Counted from the first letter of the stretch, positions 28,264 through 43,502 are shown. The stretch: 64,000 bases of DNA from Variovorax paradoxus (GCF_018614875.1 NZ_JAGGNW010000011.1:914546-978545), one strand, 5' to 3'. The notes: generated by a model from the sequence alone, not told the origin. Numbers and translations: made by a program.

Positions 28264-29751
28264 TCAGTTGGCCAGCGTGGCCACGATGGCCTTGGCGCAG
28301 AGCGTCATGAGGCCGCCGGGAACGATGCCGAGCACGAGAATCAGCAACCCGTTGATCGACAGCACGGTACGCACATCGCGCGGCGCCGACACGGTACTGG
28401 CCGTGACGGGAGCGTCGAAGTACATGACCTTGACCACGCGCAGGTAGTAGAAGGCGCCGATCAGCGACGTGATCACCGCGAACACCGCCAGCCCGATGTA
28501 GAGCGCCTGGCCCGAGGCGATCAGCGCCTGCAGCACCGCCAGCTTGGCGTAGAACCCAACCAGCGGCGGCAGGCCCGCGAGCGAGAACATCGCGATGGCC
28601 ATCACGCCGGCGTACAGCGGGCTGCGCTGGTTCAGGCCGGCCAGGTCCGTGATCTCCTCGCTTTCGAAGCCTTCGCGCGCCAGCAGCAGGATGATGCCGA
28701 AGCTCGCCAGCGTGGTCAGCACGTAGGTCACGATGTAGAACATCGAGGCGCTGTAGGCGAACTGTGCGTTGTAGGTGTTGCCGTTGACCACGCCTGCCAC
28801 CAGGCCGAGCAGCATGAAGCCCATCTGCGCAATGGTCGAGTAGGCCAGCATGCGCTTCAGGTTGGTCTGCGCGATGGCGGCCAGGTTGCCCACCAGCAGC
28901 GATGCGATGGCCAGCAGCGCCAGCATCTGCTGCCAGTCGATGGCCAGCGGCAGCAGCCCTTCCACCAGCAGGCGGATGATGATCGCAAAGGCGGCCAGCT
29001 CCGGCGCCGCGCCGATCAGCAGCGTGACGGCCGTCGGAGCACCGTGGTACACGTCGGGCACCCACATGTGGAAAGGCGCCGCCCCCACCTTGAAGGCCAG
29101 GCCCGCCACGACGAACACCAGGCCGAACACCAGCACCTGGTGATTCACCTTGCCGCTGGCAATGATCTTGAACACCTCGTTGACGTCGAGCGAGCCGGTC
29201 GCGCCGTACAGCATCGAAAGCCCATAGAGCAGGAAGCCGCTGGCCATCGCGCCGAGCACGAAGTACTTCATGGCCGCCTCGCTGGCCACTGCGTTGTCGC
29301 GGCGCAGCGCCACCAGCGCGTAGCTAGACAGCGTGAGCAGCTCGAGGCCCAGGTAGATCAAGAGGAAGTTGCTGCCCGAGATCATCACGAACATGCCCAG
29401 CAGCGCGAACATGCTGATGGTGAACATTTCGCCGCCGCGCAGCATGTCGCGGTCCGCCGCATAGGGCCGGCCGTAGACCAGCGTGACCATCAGGGCCACC
29501 GTGGCAAAGCACTTGAGCCAGTTGCCCATGGGGTCGCTCACGACCATGCCGCCGAAGCCGTAGACCGTCTTGCCGTCGTTGGCGGCGATGCCGGTCAGCA
29601 CGGCCACCACTGCCAGCGTGAGCAGCGTCAGCACGTAGGTGCGCGTGCGGCGGGCGTCGGTGGTCGACAGGTCGACCAGCGCAATGATGCACGCCATGAC
29701 CAGCAGCACGATTTCAGGGTAGATCGCGACCCAGCTGAGTTTGTCAATCAT
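28264..29751 (-). CDS. nuoN: NADH-quinone oxidoreductase subunit N
   Basis: 495 residues, about 14 transmembrane helices. It is one of three antiporter-like proton-pumping subunits of complex I. The broken-helix and key-lysine region around [20 protein letters not shown] is intact, as is the [16 protein letters not shown] segment. Last of the 14 nuo genes. Confidence 0.96.
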   Translation of the reverse strand: MIDKLSWVAIYPEIVLLVMACIIALVDLSTTDARRTRTYVLTLLTLAVVAVLTGIAANDGKTVYGFGGMVVSDPMGNWLKCFATVALMVTLVYGRPYAADRDMLRGGEMFTISMFALLGMFVMISGSNFLLIYLGLELLTLSSYALVALRRDNAVASEAAMKYFVLGAMASGFLLYGLSMLYGATGSLDVNEVFKIIASGKVNHQVLVFGLVFVVAGLAFKVGAAPFHMWVPDVYHGAPTAVTLLIGAAPELAAFAIIIRLLVEGLLPLAIDWQQMLALLAIASLLVGNLAAIAQTNLKRMLAYSTIAQMGFMLLGLVAGVVNGNTYNAQFAYSASMFYIVTYVLTTLASFGIILLLAREGFESEEITDLAGLNQRSPLYAGVMAIAMFSLAGLPPLVGFYAKLAVLQALIASGQALYIGLAVFAVITSLIGAFYYLRVVKVMYFDAPVTASTVSAPRDVRTVLSINGLLILVLGIVPGGLMTLCAKAIVATLAN

Positions 29752-29775
29752 CTCGTTCTCTTCTTCAGCGTGGAA

Positions 29776-31257
29776 TCAGGGCAAGGGCAGTTTCGACGTT
29801 GCCACGTGGCGCAGGAGCTCCGTCACCGAAGCGTCCATCACATCGGTGAACGGCTTCGGATGGATGCCCATCCACAGCACGGCAATGGCCAGCAGCGACA
29901 GCATCAGGAACTCGCGGGCGTTGATGTCGGTGAGTTCCTTGACGTGGTCGTTGCGGACCGGGCCGAGGTACACGCGCTTGTACATCCAGAGGGTGTAGGC
30001 CGCGCCGAAGATCAGCGCGGTGGCTGCCCCCATGCCGATCCAGAAGTTGGCCTTGACCGCGCCCAGGATGACCATCCACTCGCCCACGAAACCGGCGGTG
30101 CCCGGAAGACCGCAGTTGGCCATCGCGAACAGCAGCGCGAACGCGGCGAACTTGGGCATGGTGTTGACCACGCCGCCGTAGTCGGCGATCTGGCGCGAAT
30201 GCACGCGGTCGTACAGCACGCCGATGCCGAGGAACATGGCGCCCGACACGAAGCCATGGGCAATCATCTGCACGATGCCGCCGGACACGCCGAGCTCGTT
30301 GAAGATGAAGAAGCCGAGCGTCACGAAGCCCATGTGGGCGACCGACGAGTAAGCCACGAGCTTCTTCATGTCTTCCTGCACCAGCGCCACCAGGCCGACG
30401 TAGATCACCGCGATCAGCGACAGCGCGATCATGAGCCAGGCCCATTCGTGCGAGGCGTCGGGCGCGATGGGCATCGAGAAGCGCAGGAAGCCGTAGGCGC
30501 CGAGCTTCAGCATGATGGCGGCCAGCACGGCGGAGCCGCCGGTGGGCGCCTCCACGTGCACGTCGGGCAGCCAGGTGTGGACCGGCCACATCGGCACCTT
30601 GACGGCAAAGGCGGCAAAGAACGCGAAGAACAGGAAGGTCTGCGCCGTCGCACCCAGCGGCAGCTTGTGCCAGCTCAGGATGTCGAAGCTGCCGCCCGAC
30701 TTGTTGTACAGGTAGATCAGCGCCACCAGCATCAGCAGGGAGCCGAGCAGGGTGTAGATGAAGAACTTGAACGCCGCGTAGATCTTGTTCGGGCCGCCCC
30801 AGATGCCGATGATGAGATACATCGGGATCAGCGTGGCTTCGAAGAACACGTAGAACAGGATGCCGTCGAGCGCGGCGAACACGCCGATCATGAAGCCCGA
30901 GAGAATCAGGAACGCGGCCATGTACTGGTTGACGCGCTCGGTGATCACTTCCCAGGCCGAGATCACGACCACCACGGTGGTGAACGACGTCAACAGCACC
31001 AGCCAGAGCGACAGGCCGTCGATGCCGATGTGATAGTCGACATTGAAACGCGCGATCCAGCCGGCCTTTTCGACGAACTGCATCGCGGCGGTGCCGTGCT
31101 GGAAGCCCGTGTAAAGCGGTACGGTCACCAGGAAGCTCACGATCGCGCCGATCAGCGCAACCCAGCGCACGCCCCTGGCATGCTCGTCACGGCCGAACGC
31201 CAGCAACGCGACACCGAATGCGATCGGCACCCAGATGGCAAGGCTCAACAAACCCAT
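29776..31257 (-). CDS. nuoM: NADH-quinone oxidoreductase subunit M
   Basis: 493 residues, about 14 transmembrane helices. Antiporter-like proton-pumping subunit. VKVPMWPVHTWLPDVHVEAP and KKLVAYSSVAHMGFV are the conserved pump segments; the key glutamate precedes them in the YLIIGIWGG region. Lies between nuoL and nuoN with 24-base gaps. Confidence 0.96.
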   Translation of the reverse strand: MGLLSLAIWVPIAFGVALLAFGRDEHARGVRWVALIGAIVSFLVTVPLYTGFQHGTAAMQFVEKAGWIARFNVDYHIGIDGLSLWLVLLTSFTTVVVVISAWEVITERVNQYMAAFLILSGFMIGVFAALDGILFYVFFEATLIPMYLIIGIWGGPNKIYAAFKFFIYTLLGSLLMLVALIYLYNKSGGSFDILSWHKLPLGATAQTFLFFAFFAAFAVKVPMWPVHTWLPDVHVEAPTGGSAVLAAIMLKLGAYGFLRFSMPIAPDASHEWAWLMIALSLIAVIYVGLVALVQEDMKKLVAYSSVAHMGFVTLGFFIFNELGVSGGIVQMIAHGFVSGAMFLGIGVLYDRVHSRQIADYGGVVNTMPKFAAFALLFAMANCGLPGTAGFVGEWMVILGAVKANFWIGMGAATALIFGAAYTLWMYKRVYLGPVRNDHVKELTDINAREFLMLSLLAIAVLWMGIHPKPFTDVMDASVTELLRHVATSKLPLP

Positions 31258-31281
31258 TTTTATTTTTCTCCAGCGCTTGGT

Positions 31282-33312
<2,031 letters not shown>

Positions 33313-33319
33313 GTTGCGT

Positions 33320-33628
33320 TCAACCCTTGAGTGAGTTGAGTTCGTCGACGTTGATGTTCGACTTGTTGCGGAACAGCAGCACCAGCAAGGCCAGACCGAT
33401 GGCCGACTCGGCCGCGGCCACCGTCAGGATGAAGAACACGAAGATCTGGCCGTGCATGTCGCCCAGGTAGTACGAGAAGGCCACGAAGTTCATGTTCACC
33501 GCGAGCAGCATCAGCTCGATGGCCATCAGCAGCACGATGAGGTTCTTGCGGTTCAGAAAGATGCCGATCACCGAGAGCGCAAAAAGCATGGCGCCGAGCG
33601 ATAGAAAGTGTCCGAGCGTGAGCGTCAT
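33320..33628 (-). CDS. nuoK: NADH-quinone oxidoreductase subunit K
   Basis: 102 residues, three transmembrane helices. The membrane glutamates of the proton path lie in [13 protein letters not shown] and [10 protein letters not shown]. It overlaps nuoJ by 4 bases (33625-33628), so translation is coupled. Confidence 0.96.
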   Translation of the reverse strand: MTLTLGHFLSLGAMLFALSVIGIFLNRKNLIVLLMAIELMLLAVNMNFVAFSYYLGDMHGQIFVFFILTVAAAESAIGLALLVLLFRNKSNINVDELNSLKG

Positions 33629-34290
33629 GCCTTGTTTTCCTTTGCCGCTGCCCCTGCCGTTTCGGCGGGGGCTTCCACCACGGGCTCGGCGGCGCGCGTG
33701 ACCGGCATCTGCACGATGCGCACGCGGTCGCGGGCCTTCACACGCACCTGGTCCGAGGGGTTGACGTACTTGCTGTCCTTGCGGGTGCGCAGCGTCAGTG
33801 CAATGGCGGCCACGATGGCCACGAGCAGGATGACAGCCGCGATCTCGAGCGGATACAGGTATTCGGAATACAGCATCTTGCCGAGCTCGAGCGTGTTCGA
33901 GCCGTTGGCTGCCATGGCGGCCCCGGCACGCGGCGGCTCCGCCAGGCGGAAGCCGCCCATCAGCACGGCGGCCATTTCGAGCGCGATGAGCGCACCCACG
34001 CCGGCTGCCAGCGGGAAGTGCTTCCAGAAGCCCTCCCGCAGCCCGTCGACGTTGATGTCCAGCATCATCACGACAAACAGGAACAGCACCATCACCGCCC
34101 CGACGTAGACGAGCACGAGCGAGATCGCCAGGAACTCGGCACGCAGCAGCAGCCAGATCGCCGAAGCCTGGAAGAAGGCCAGCACCAGGTACAGCGCGGC
34201 GTACACGGGATTGCGGGCGGTGATGACGCGGAAGGCTGCGAACAGCAGCACCACGGCAAAGAGATAGAACAGACCGGTCTTGACGTCCAT
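33625..34290 (-). CDS. nuoJ: NADH-quinone oxidoreductase subunit J
   Basis: 221 residues with five transmembrane helices, including the conserved [20 protein letters not shown] helix containing the pi-bulge. After the last helix a charged tail of about 50 residues ends in [13 protein letters not shown]. It is the membrane-arm subunit linking to the quinone site. Confidence 0.95.
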   Translation of the reverse strand: MDVKTGLFYLFAVVLLFAAFRVITARNPVYAALYLVLAFFQASAIWLLLRAEFLAISLVLVYVGAVMVLFLFVVMMLDINVDGLREGFWKHFPLAAGVGALIALEMAAVLMGGFRLAEPPRAGAAMAANGSNTLELGKMLYSEYLYPLEIAAVILLVAIVAAIALTLRTRKDSKYVNPSDQVRVKARDRVRIVQMPVTRAAEPVVEAPAETAGAAAKENKA

Positions 34291-34328
34291 TGGAATTCGA
34301 ATTGGTACGGGGTTCGGGCTGAGCGGGA

Positions 34329-34874
34329 TCAGCGGTACTTGGCGTCGGCCGCCTTGTTCGCTGCAATTTCTTTTTCGTAGCGGTCGCCCACGGCCAGCAG
34401 CATGTCCTTGGTGAAGTACAGGTCGCCGCGCTTTTCGCCGTGGTATTCGAAGATGTGGGTCTCGACGATCGAATCGACCGGGCAGCTTTCTTCGCAGAAG
34501 CCGCAGAAGATGCACTTGGTCAGGTCGATGTCGTAGCGCGTGGTGCGCCGCGAGCCGTCGTCGCGCACTTCGGATTCGATGGTGATGGCCAGCGCCGGGC
34601 ACACGGCTTCGCAGAGCTTGCAGGCGATGCAGCGCTCTTCGCCGTTCTCATAGCGGCGCAGCGCGTGCAGGCCGCGGAAACGCGGCGACAGCGGCGTCTT
34701 CTCTTCGGGGAACTGCACCGTGATCTTGCGGGCGAAGGCGTACTTGCCGGTGATGGCCAGGCCCTTGAACAACTCGAACAGCATGAAGCTGCCCAGGAAG
34801 TCCTTGAGCGAAAAAGGCGCGGACGCAAGCTTGGAAGGGCGCGCGAGGGCGCCGGCGGTATGCGCAGCAGTCAT
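34329..34874 (-). CDS. nuoI: NADH-quinone oxidoreductase subunit I
   Basis: 181 residues. Two [4Fe-4S] clusters (N6a and N6b) are bound by [12 protein letters not shown] and [12 protein letters not shown]. The N-terminus is about 15-20 residues longer than in many relatives (an Ala-rich lead before [14 protein letters not shown]). An ATG at 34946 lies too far upstream and is rejected. Confidence 0.95.
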   Translation of the reverse strand: MTAAHTAGALARPSKLASAPFSLKDFLGSFMLFELFKGLAITGKYAFARKITVQFPEEKTPLSPRFRGLHALRRYENGEERCIACKLCEAVCPALAITIESEVRDDGSRRTTRYDIDLTKCIFCGFCEESCPVDSIVETHIFEYHGEKRGDLYFTKDMLLAVGDRYEKEIAANKAADAKYR

Positions 34875-34891
34875 GGTGTTGGCGCTTCCAG

Positions 34892-35968
34892 TTATTTCCA
34901 GATGTTGAACGGGGTCTGCATCCAGGCACCGACCACGACCAGCCACACGAGCGTGACCGGAATGAAGATCTTCCAGCCGAGCCGCATGATCTGGTCATAG
35001 CGGAAGCGCGGGAAGGTGGATCGGACCCACAGGAACATGGTGACCACGCAGAAGGTCTTGGCGCCGAGCCAGATCCAGCCCGGAATGAAGCTCAGGAACT
35101 CGAACGGCGGCAGCCATCCGCCGAGGAACAGCACGACGCACAGGATCGAGACCAGCCACATGTTGGCGTACTCGGCCAGGAAGAACATCGCGAAGCTCAT
35201 GCCCGAGTACTCGATCATGTGGCCCGCAACGATTTCGGACTCGCCTTCGACCACGTCGAAGGGGTGGCGGTTGGTTTCAGCCAGGCCCGAGATGAAGTAG
35301 ACGACGAAGATCGGCAGCAGCGACAGCCAGTTCCACGACAGGAACCCGATGCCCATCGATGCGAAGGTGCCCTTGCCCTGCCCCGTCACGATGTCGGTCA
35401 TGTTCAGGCTGGCCGAGACCATCAGCACCACGACGAAGCAGAAGCCCATCGCGATTTCGTAGCTCACCATCTGCGCCGAGGCGCGCAGCGCGCCCAGGAA
35501 GGCGTACTTCGAGTTGGAAGCCCAGCCCGCGATGATCACGCCGTAGACCTCGAGCGAGGTGATGGCCATCACGAACAGCAGGCCGGCGTTGATGTTGGCC
35601 AGCGCCACATCGGGACCGAAGGGAATCACGACCCATGCGACGAGCGCCGGCATGATGGTCATGACCGGGCCGAGCAGAAACAAGCCCTTGTTGGCGACCG
35701 TCGGAAGAATGATTTCCTTGGTCATCAGTTTGAGCGCGTCGGCAATGGGCTGCAGCAGGCCCAGCGGGCCGATGCGGTTCGGGCCGATGCGGATCTGCGT
35801 GAAGCCGATCGCCTTGCGTTCCCACAGCGTGAGATAGGCCACGGCCAGCATCAACGGGATCACGACCACGATGATCTTGACCAGCGTCCAGATCACCGGC
35901 CATGCCACGGCCGTCCACCAGCCCGCGTGGACCAGTCCGTGGCCGAAAGAATGCACTGCGTCGATCAT
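34892..35968 (-). CDS. nuoH: NADH-quinone oxidoreductase subunit H
   Basis: 358 residues, eight or nine transmembrane helices. The quinone-chamber motifs [20 protein letters not shown] and [20 protein letters not shown] are present. It overlaps the nuoG stop by 4 bases. Confidence 0.96.
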   Translation of the reverse strand: MIDAVHSFGHGLVHAGWWTAVAWPVIWTLVKIIVVVIPLMLAVAYLTLWERKAIGFTQIRIGPNRIGPLGLLQPIADALKLMTKEIILPTVANKGLFLLGPVMTIMPALVAWVVIPFGPDVALANINAGLLFVMAITSLEVYGVIIAGWASNSKYAFLGALRASAQMVSYEIAMGFCFVVVLMVSASLNMTDIVTGQGKGTFASMGIGFLSWNWLSLLPIFVVYFISGLAETNRHPFDVVEGESEIVAGHMIEYSGMSFAMFFLAEYANMWLVSILCVVLFLGGWLPPFEFLSFIPGWIWLGAKTFCVVTMFLWVRSTFPRFRYDQIMRLGWKIFIPVTLVWLVVVGAWMQTPFNIWK

Positions 35969-38127
35969 GCCAATGCCTCCTCGGCACGGGCCGGTGCTGC
36001 CAGCGCGTTGCGCGCATCGGCGGTGAGTTGCAGCGACGGTGCGCGGCGCACGATCGAGTCGAGTTGATAGATGCTCGCAACCACGGGTGCGGCAGCGCCA
36101 CCATTGGAAGCAACGGCCTTGGCGGGGGTGGCGTTGTTCAGCGCATTGGCCGGCACGCTGCCGTTGTCGCCGATGGTGCGCAGCACGTCAGCCGTCGATT
36201 CGAAAGCAAAGCCCGGCAGGCCGAGCAGGTTGGCCAGCACGCGCAGCACCTTCCAGGCCGGACGCGCCTCGCCTTGCGGCTTGACGACGGCATGGAAACC
36301 TTGCACTCGACCTTCGGCATTGACGAAGGTGCCCGGCGTTTCGGTGAAGGGCGCGATGGGCAGCAGCACGTCGCTGAACTCGAGGTTGGCCTTGAAGGGG
36401 CTCAGCGTGACGACCATTTGCGCATTGCCGATGACGTCCGCGGCGGCAGCACCGGCGGCCGAATCGAACACCGGTTCGGTATTGAGCAGCAGCACGGCCT
36501 TGAGGCCGGAGCCCGCGGCCAGCATGCGGCCGGCATCGAGCCCGCCGTTCTTCGGGAGCGCGCCGACGAGCTGCGCGCCCACGGTGTTGGCGGCTTCGGT
36601 CAGGTAGCCGACGGTGGCGCCTGTCTGCGCACCGATCCAGTTCGCGAGGGCCAGCAGGCTGCTGGCTTGCGCGTGGTGGACGGCGGCGTTGCCGAGCAGA
36701 ATGGCCTTGCGTTCGCCGCTCAGCAGCGAGGCTGCGATGGCTTGCGCCGCAGCGTCGGGTTCGTTCTTCGGCGCCAGCGGTGCCGCGGCGCCGTTGGTCT
36801 GGCCGATGGCGGCGGCAACCGCGGCCAGCGCCTCGATCCACTGGTCGGCTCCGACGATGGACGATTGCGCCACGCTGATGGCCCAGGCATCGCGGTCGGC
36901 CATCAGGTCGGCCGAGGTGATCACCGACAGCGCGGCGCCCTTGCGCACGGCCTGGCGGATGCGCTGCGCGAACAGCGGGTGGTCCTTGCGCAGGTTCGAA
37001 CCGACGACCAGCGCGCGCTGCAGCTGCGTGAGCGATGCGATCGAGGTGCCGAGCCAGCGCACGCCTTCGAACGCCGTGAATTCGGCGTTGCGCAGGCGGT
37101 AGTCGATGTTGTCGCTGCCGAGTTCACGCGTGAGCATGGCGGCGAGCTGCAGCTCTTCGAGCGTGCTGTGCGGGCTCACCAGCGTGCCGATGCTCTGCGC
37201 ACCGTGGTCGGCCTTGATCTGCTTGAGGCCGTTGGCCACGTATTCGAGCGCGGTCTGCCAGTCGACCTGCTGCCATTGGCCGCCCTGCTTGAGCATGGGC
37301 TGCGTCAGGCGTTCCGGGCCGTTGAGGGCTTCGTACGAAAAGCGGTCGCGGTCGGCGATCCAGCATTCGTTGACGTCTTCGTTCTCGAGCGGCACCACGC
37401 GCATCACGCGGTTGTTCTTGACCTGGACGATCAGGTTGGAACCGGTGGAATCGTGCGGGCTCACCGACTTGCGGCGCGACAGTTCCCAGGTGCGGGCGCT
37501 GTAGCGGAACGGCTTGCTCGTGAGCGCGCCGACCGGGCAGATGTCGATCATGTTGCCCGACAGTTCGGAGTCGACCGAATCGCCGAGGAAGGTTTCGATT
37601 TCGGAGTGCTCGCCGCGCTGGGTCATGCCGAGCTCCATCACGCCGGCCACTTCCTGGCCGAATCGGACGCAGCGCGTGCAGTGGATGCAGCGGCTCATTT
37701 CTTCCATGCTGATCAGCGGGCCGACGTCCTTGTGGAACACGACGCGCTTTTCTTCTTCGTAGCGCGAAGAAGAGCTGCCGTAGCCCACGGCCAGGTCTTG
37801 CAGCTGACACTCGCCGCCCTGGTCGCAGATCGGGCAATCCAGCGGGTGATTGATCAGCAGGAACTCCATGACCGACTGCTGCGCCTTGATGGCCTTTTCG
37901 CTCTTGGTGCGAACGATCATGCCCTGCGTGACGGGCGTGGCGCAGGCCGGCATCGGCTTGGGCGCCTTTTCCACGTCGACCAGGCACATGCGGCAATTGG
38001 CCGCGATGCTGAGCTTCTTGTGATAGCAGAAGTGCGGGATGTAGGTGCCCGCCTTGTCGGCCGCATGCATGATCATGCTGCCTTCGGTCACGTCGACCTT
38101 CTTGCCGTCGAGTTCGATTTCAACCAT
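35965..38127 (-). CDS. nuoG: NADH-quinone oxidoreductase subunit G
   Basis: 720 residues. The N-terminal ferredoxin-like domain binds a [2Fe-2S] cluster (CYHKK...NCRMC...CATPV). [14 protein letters not shown] binds N5, and [16 protein letters not shown] with a later CPVGAL binds a [4Fe-4S] cluster. A molybdopterin-oxidoreductase-like domain follows. It is shorter than the 908-residue E. coli protein. The C-terminal part is Ala-rich. Confidence 0.95.
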   Translation of the reverse strand: MVEIELDGKKVDVTEGSMIMHAADKAGTYIPHFCYHKKLSIAANCRMCLVDVEKAPKPMPACATPVTQGMIVRTKSEKAIKAQQSVMEFLLINHPLDCPICDQGGECQLQDLAVGYGSSSSRYEEEKRVVFHKDVGPLISMEEMSRCIHCTRCVRFGQEVAGVMELGMTQRGEHSEIETFLGDSVDSELSGNMIDICPVGALTSKPFRYSARTWELSRRKSVSPHDSTGSNLIVQVKNNRVMRVVPLENEDVNECWIADRDRFSYEALNGPERLTQPMLKQGGQWQQVDWQTALEYVANGLKQIKADHGAQSIGTLVSPHSTLEELQLAAMLTRELGSDNIDYRLRNAEFTAFEGVRWLGTSIASLTQLQRALVVGSNLRKDHPLFAQRIRQAVRKGAALSVITSADLMADRDAWAISVAQSSIVGADQWIEALAAVAAAIGQTNGAAAPLAPKNEPDAAAQAIAASLLSGERKAILLGNAAVHHAQASSLLALANWIGAQTGATVGYLTEAANTVGAQLVGALPKNGGLDAGRMLAAGSGLKAVLLLNTEPVFDSAAGAAAADVIGNAQMVVTLSPFKANLEFSDVLLPIAPFTETPGTFVNAEGRVQGFHAVVKPQGEARPAWKVLRVLANLLGLPGFAFESTADVLRTIGDNGSVPANALNNATPAKAVASNGGAAAPVVASIYQLDSIVRRAPSLQLTADARNALAAPARAEEALA

Positions 38128-38144
38128 ATGTGTGTTTCTCGCGC

Positions 38145-39484
<1,340 letters not shown>

Positions 39485-39485
<1 letters not shown>

Positions 39486-40033
39486 CAGGCAGCCTCCCCT
39501 TTGATGGAACCGCGCAGCCCGTCGATGAGCTGGTCGAGCTTTTCGTTGCTCATGAAGCTGCACATGGTGCGGTCGTTGACCAGCATCACGGGCGAATCGG
39601 CGCAGGCGCCCAGGCATTCGCTCTGCTGCAGCGTGAACAGGCCGTCGGCCGTGGTCTCGCCCATCTTGATGCCGAGCTTCTTCTCGAGATGAACCAGCGC
39701 GGTGACGCCATCGCGCAGCTGGCACGGCAGGTTGGTGCACACGTTGAGCTTGAACTTGCCCACCGGGTGCTGGTTGTACATGTTGTAGAAGGTCGTCACT
39801 TCGTGCACGGCGATGGGCGCCATGCCGAGGTAGTCGGCGATCTCGCGCTCGCGCTGCATGCTGATGAAGCCTTCGTCCTGCTGGACGATGGCCAGGCAGG
39901 CCATCACGGCCGACTGCTTGCCCGCTTCAGGGTACTTGGCGACTTCGCGCGCAAAGCGCTCGAGAATCGCGGGCTTCAGAGGAGCAGAAGGCGCCGAGGG
40001 CGCCGTGTCATGGTGGGTCGAGGAAGTCGTCAT
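39485..40033 (-). CDS. nuoE: NADH-quinone oxidoreductase subunit E
   Basis: 182 residues. The thioredoxin-like [2Fe-2S] (N1a) cluster is bound by CTNLPC and by CLGAC in [16 protein letters not shown]. It starts 10 bases after nuoD ends. A Ser/Thr/Pro-rich N-terminus precedes the domain. Confidence 0.95.
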
Positions 40034-40043
40034 TCGCTCTTTC

Positions 40044-41297
40044 TCACCTGTCGATTTCGCCGAACACGATGTCCATCGTGCCGATCACCGCGACAGCGTC
40101 GGCGATCATGTGACCGCGCGACATTTCGTCGAGGGCGGCGAGGTGCGGGAAACCGGGTGCGCGGATCTTCAGGCGATACGGCTTGTTGGCGCCGTCGCTC
40201 ACCAGATAGATGCCGAACTCGCCCTTCGGATGCTCGACGGCGGCATAGGCCTCGCCTTCGGGCACGTGGAAGCCTTCGGTGAAGAGCTTGAAATGGTGGA
40301 TCAGCTCCTCCATGTTCGCCTTCATCGATTCGCGCGCTGGCGCGGCGACCTTGTGGTTGCTGGTGATGACGGGGCCGGGGTTGGCATGCAGCCAGGCCGA
40401 GCACTGCTGGATGATCTTGTTGGCCTGGCGCATTTCTTCCACGCGCACCAGGTAGCGGTCGTAGCAGTCGCCGGTCTTGCCGACCGGCACGTCGAACTGC
40501 ATCTGGTCGTAGACGTCGTAGGGCTGCTTCTTGCGCAGGTCCCATTCGATGCCCGAGCCGCGCAGCATCGGGCCGGTGAAGCCGAGGTTCAGCGCGCGCT
40601 CCGGCGTCACGACGCCGATGCCCACGGTGCGCTGCTTCCAGATGCGGTTGTCGGTGAGCAGCGTTTCGTACTCGTCGACCATCTTGGGGAAGCGTTTGCA
40701 GAAGTCGTCGATGAAGTCGAGCAGCGAGCCCTGGCGGTTCTCGTTGAGCCTCTCGATCGCTTTCGCGTTCTTGATCTTGCTGACTTTGTACTGCGGCATG
40801 GCATCCGGCAGGTCGCGATAGACGCCGCCCGGACGGAAGTACGCCGCATGCATGCGCGCGCCGGACACGGCCTCGTACATGTCGAACAGGTCTTCGCGCT
40901 CGCGGAAGCAGTAGATGAGCATGTTCATCGCACCGCAGTCGAGACCGTGCGCGCCGAGCCACAGCAGGTGGTTCAGCAGACGCGTGATCTCGGAAAACAT
41001 CACGCGGATGTACTGCGCGCGGATCGGCACGTCCAGGCCCATCATCCGCTCGATGGCGAGGCAGTAGGCGTGCTCGTTGCTCATCATCGACACGTAGTCG
41101 AGACGGTCCATGTAGGGCAGCGACTGGATGAAGGTGCGCGATTCGGCGAGCTTCTCGGTCGCGCGGTGCAACAGGCCGATGTGCGGATCGGCGCGCTGGA
41201 TCACTTCGCCGTCGAGCTCGAGCACCAGGCGCAGCACGCCGTGCGCCGCGGGATGCTGGGGACCGAAGTTGAGTGTGTAGTTCTTGATTTCGGCCAT
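40044..41297 (-). CDS. nuoD: NADH-quinone oxidoreductase subunit D
   Basis: 417 residues. The quinone-site loop [20 protein letters not shown] is at the N-terminus, and the large-subunit hydrogenase-like core includes [15 protein letters not shown]. The start at 41297 ([16 protein letters not shown]) is the family start. It lies 1 base after nuoC. Confidence 0.96.
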   Translation of the reverse strand: MAEIKNYTLNFGPQHPAAHGVLRLVLELDGEVIQRADPHIGLLHRATEKLAESRTFIQSLPYMDRLDYVSMMSNEHAYCLAIERMMGLDVPIRAQYIRVMFSEITRLLNHLLWLGAHGLDCGAMNMLIYCFREREDLFDMYEAVSGARMHAAYFRPGGVYRDLPDAMPQYKVSKIKNAKAIERLNENRQGSLLDFIDDFCKRFPKMVDEYETLLTDNRIWKQRTVGIGVVTPERALNLGFTGPMLRGSGIEWDLRKKQPYDVYDQMQFDVPVGKTGDCYDRYLVRVEEMRQANKIIQQCSAWLHANPGPVITSNHKVAAPARESMKANMEELIHHFKLFTEGFHVPEGEAYAAVEHPKGEFGIYLVSDGANKPYRLKIRAPGFPHLAALDEMSRGHMIADAVAVIGTMDIVFGEIDR

Positions 41298-41298
41298 G

Positions 41299-41910
41299 TC
41301 AGTGGAGTCCGGCGCCGTAGTTGTCTTCACGGATCACGCGCGGCGTGATTTCCCGCGGCTCGATCGATACCGGCTGGTAGACCACGCGCTTCTGCTCTTC
41401 GTCGTAGCGCATCTCGACGTGGCCCGACACCGGGAAGTCCTTGCGAAACGGATGGCCGATGAAGCCGTAGTCGGTCAGGATGCGGCGCAGGTCGTCGTGG
41501 CCTTCGAACACGATGCCGTAGAGGTCGAAGGCTTCGCGCTCGAACCACGTGGCGGCGTTCCACACGGGCTGGAGCGAATCGACCACCGGCAGGTCTTCGT
41601 TCGGCGCAAACACCTTGAGGCGCACGCGCTGGTTGAGGCTCACCGACAGCAGGTGCGTGACGACGCAGAAACGCTCGCCTTGCCACTCGCCCTCGCGGTA
41701 GTCGGAATAGTCCATGCCGCAGAGGTCGATCAGCTGCTCGAAACGGCAGCCGGGCGCATCGCGCAGCAGCGTGGCGGCTTCGATGTAGTCGGCAGCGCCG
41801 ACCACCACGGTCACCTCGCCCAATGCGAGCGTCACGCTCCGGGCCCGGGCGCCGAGCGTCTCGGCGATGTTGGCGCGCAGCACCTCCGGCGAAATTGCAA
41901 AGTCAGTCAT
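41299..41910 (-). CDS. nuoC: NADH-quinone oxidoreductase subunit C
   Basis: 203 residues. The 30-kDa-subunit signature [20 protein letters not shown] is present, followed by [19 protein letters not shown]. It forms the hydrophilic arm with NuoD and NuoB. NuoC and NuoD are separate proteins here, unlike the fused form in E. coli. Confidence 0.95.
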   Translation of the reverse strand: MTDFAISPEVLRANIAETLGARARSVTLALGEVTVVVGAADYIEAATLLRDAPGCRFEQLIDLCGMDYSDYREGEWQGERFCVVTHLLSVSLNQRVRLKVFAPNEDLPVVDSLQPVWNAATWFEREAFDLYGIVFEGHDDLRRILTDYGFIGHPFRKDFPVSGHVEMRYDEEQKRVVYQPVSIEPREITPRVIREDNYGAGLH

Positions 41911-41923
41911 CGTCGGCAATCCC

Positions 41924-42403
41924 TCAGGCGCGGGCAATGGTGTTGGTGCGGCGAATCTTCTGCTGCAACTGGATCACGCCGTAAAGCAGGGCTTCGGCGG
42001 TGGGCGGGCAACCCGGCACATAGACATCCACCGGCACGATGCGGTCGCAGCCGCGCACCACCGAATAGCTGTAGTGGTAGTAGCCGCCGCCATTGGCACA
42101 GGAGCCCATGGAAAGAACCCAGCGCGGCTCCGGCATCTGGTCGTAGACCTTGCGCAGTGCCGGCGCCATCTTGTTGCACAGCGTGCCGGCCACGATCATC
42201 AGATCGGACTGGCGCGGGCTGGGCCTGAACAGCATGCCGAAACGGTCGATGTCGTAGCGGGCCGCGCCTGCGTGCATCATTTCGACGGCACAGCAAGCCA
42301 GACCGAAAGTCATCGGCCAAAGTGATCCGGTCTTCGCCCAGTTCACCACCGAGTCATAGGTGGTGGTGACGAAGCCTTCCTTCATGACGCCTTCAATGGC
42401 CAT
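41924..42403 (-). CDS. nuoB: NADH-quinone oxidoreductase subunit B
   Basis: 159 residues. The terminal [4Fe-4S] cluster N2 is bound by the adjacent cysteines of [10 protein letters not shown], plus [10 protein letters not shown] and [11 protein letters not shown]. It hands electrons to quinone. Confidence 0.97.
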   Translation of the reverse strand: MAIEGVMKEGFVTTTYDSVVNWAKTGSLWPMTFGLACCAVEMMHAGAARYDIDRFGMLFRPSPRQSDLMIVAGTLCNKMAPALRKVYDQMPEPRWVLSMGSCANGGGYYHYSYSVVRGCDRIVPVDVYVPGCPPTAEALLYGVIQLQQKIRRTNTIARA

Positions 42404-42418
42404 TTTGTCGATTCCTTG

Positions 42419-42778
42419 TCATTCCCAGTCGAGCGCGCCTTTTTTCCACTCGTAGGCAAAGCCCACGACGAGGATGGCGAGAAAGATCATCATGGCCCAG
42501 AAGCCGACGGCGCCAATCTCCTTGAGCGCAATGGCCCATGGGAAGAGAAAGGCAATCTCGAGATCGAAAAGGATGAAGAGAATGGCGACGAGGTAATAGC
42601 GCACGTCGAATTTCATGCGCGCATCCTCGAAGGCCTCGAAGCCGCACTCGTAGGGAGCGTTCTTCGCTGCGTCGGGCCGGTTGGGGCCCAGGATGTAGCC
42701 GATGACTTGCGGTGCGACACCTACACCGACACCGACCAAAATGAACAAGAGGACGGGAAGATAGGAATCGAGGTTCAT
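42419..42778 (-). CDS. nuoA: NADH-quinone oxidoreductase subunit A
   Basis: 119 residues, three transmembrane helices, with the conserved loop [20 protein letters not shown]. First gene of the 14-gene nuo operon. The start at 42778 fits the family; the ATG at 42817 lies within the upstream hairpin. The tRNA-Leu gene lies 68 bases upstream on the same strand. Confidence 0.95.
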   Translation of the reverse strand: MNLDSYLPVLLFILVGVGVGVAPQVIGYILGPNRPDAAKNAPYECGFEAFEDARMKFDVRYYLVAILFILFDLEIAFLFPWAIALKEIGAVGFWAMMIFLAILVVGFAYEWKKGALDWE

Positions 42779-42800
42779 CGGGAGATTTTTCACCGCTTGC

Positions 42801-42841
42801 CACCGGCAGGAAAACACTCTGGACGAGGCTTTCTGCCGGTG
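42801..42841 (-). other. Hairpin between tRNA-Leu and nuoA
   Basis: Perfect 9-bp arms CACCGGCAG / CTGCCGGTG with a loop of about 23 bases, starting only 5 bases after the tRNA CCA end on the minus strand. No T run follows, so it could be an RNA-processing or partial termination element between the tRNA and the nuo mRNA. Confidence 0.5.
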
Positions 42842-42846
42842 AGATT

Positions 42847-42931
42847 TGGTGCGGTCGGCGAGACTCGAACTCGCACAGCTTTCGCCACTACCCCCTCAAG
42901 ATAGCGTGTCTACCAATTTCACCACGACCGC
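42847..42931 (-). tRNA. tRNA-Leu(GAG)
   Basis: Read on the minus strand: acceptor stem GCGGTCG pairing with CGACCGC, encoded CCA, D-loop GGTGAAATTGGTAGACAC, anticodon loop CTTGAGG giving anticodon GAG, a long class II variable arm (TGGCGAAAGCTG) and T-loop GTTCGAG. It decodes CUC/CUU. It lies between secG and nuoA, a layout conserved in related bacteria. Confidence 0.97.
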
Positions 42932-43049
42932 GGTTTTTTTGTTCGGATGGCATGAGGTACCTGGAAAGGTGTTTGGCTTTCCGAACAGCTTTAGAGTTTA
43001 CCCTGAAATGAAGCCGTTTCTCACTGGCGGCTTCACGAAAACAACTTGA

Positions 43050-43463
43050 TTATTTGTTCGGAATCTGACCCGCGCCCGGAACGGGTGCGGCAGGCGCCGA
43101 AGCAGGTGCACCGGCAGGCGTTGCGCCCGACGTACCCCCAGGAATCTGCCCCGCCGCGCCAGAAGCGGGCGTTGCCGGCGTGCCGACCGCTGCGCGCTCG
43201 AGCAGGCTGCCGCCGCCCGCGGGACGCGCGTGGCTGAAGTAGGCCAACAGCAGGGTGCATGCAAAGAACACCGCCGCCAGCACAGCCGTGGTGCGCGAAA
43301 GGAAATTCGCACTGCCGCTGGCGCCGAACAGGCTGCCGGCACTGCCGCTGCCGAAGGCCGCGCCCATATCGGCGCCCTTGCCGTGCTGGATCAGGATCAG
43401 CCCGATCATTGCAAGGGCGGACAGCATCTGCACGCCGACCAGAAGATTGAGGACCACATTCAT
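43050..43463 (-). CDS. secG: Protein translocase subunit SecG
   Basis: 137 residues. Two transmembrane helices (about 4-24 and 55-75) flank the conserved loop QHGKGADMGAAFGSGSAGSL. It assists SecYE in protein export. The C-terminal tail of about 60 residues is rich in Pro, Ala and Gly, longer than in E. coli. It lies 40 bases downstream of tpiA. Confidence 0.93.
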   Translation of the reverse strand: MNVVLNLLVGVQMLSALAMIGLILIQHGKGADMGAAFGSGSAGSLFGASGSANFLSRTTAVLAAVFFACTLLLAYFSHARPAGGGSLLERAAVGTPATPASGAAGQIPGGTSGATPAGAPASAPAAPVPGAGQIPNK

Positions 43464-43502
43464 TCGTTCTTACTCCTAATTGATGTCGGCCACTGCTCGC
43501 GT

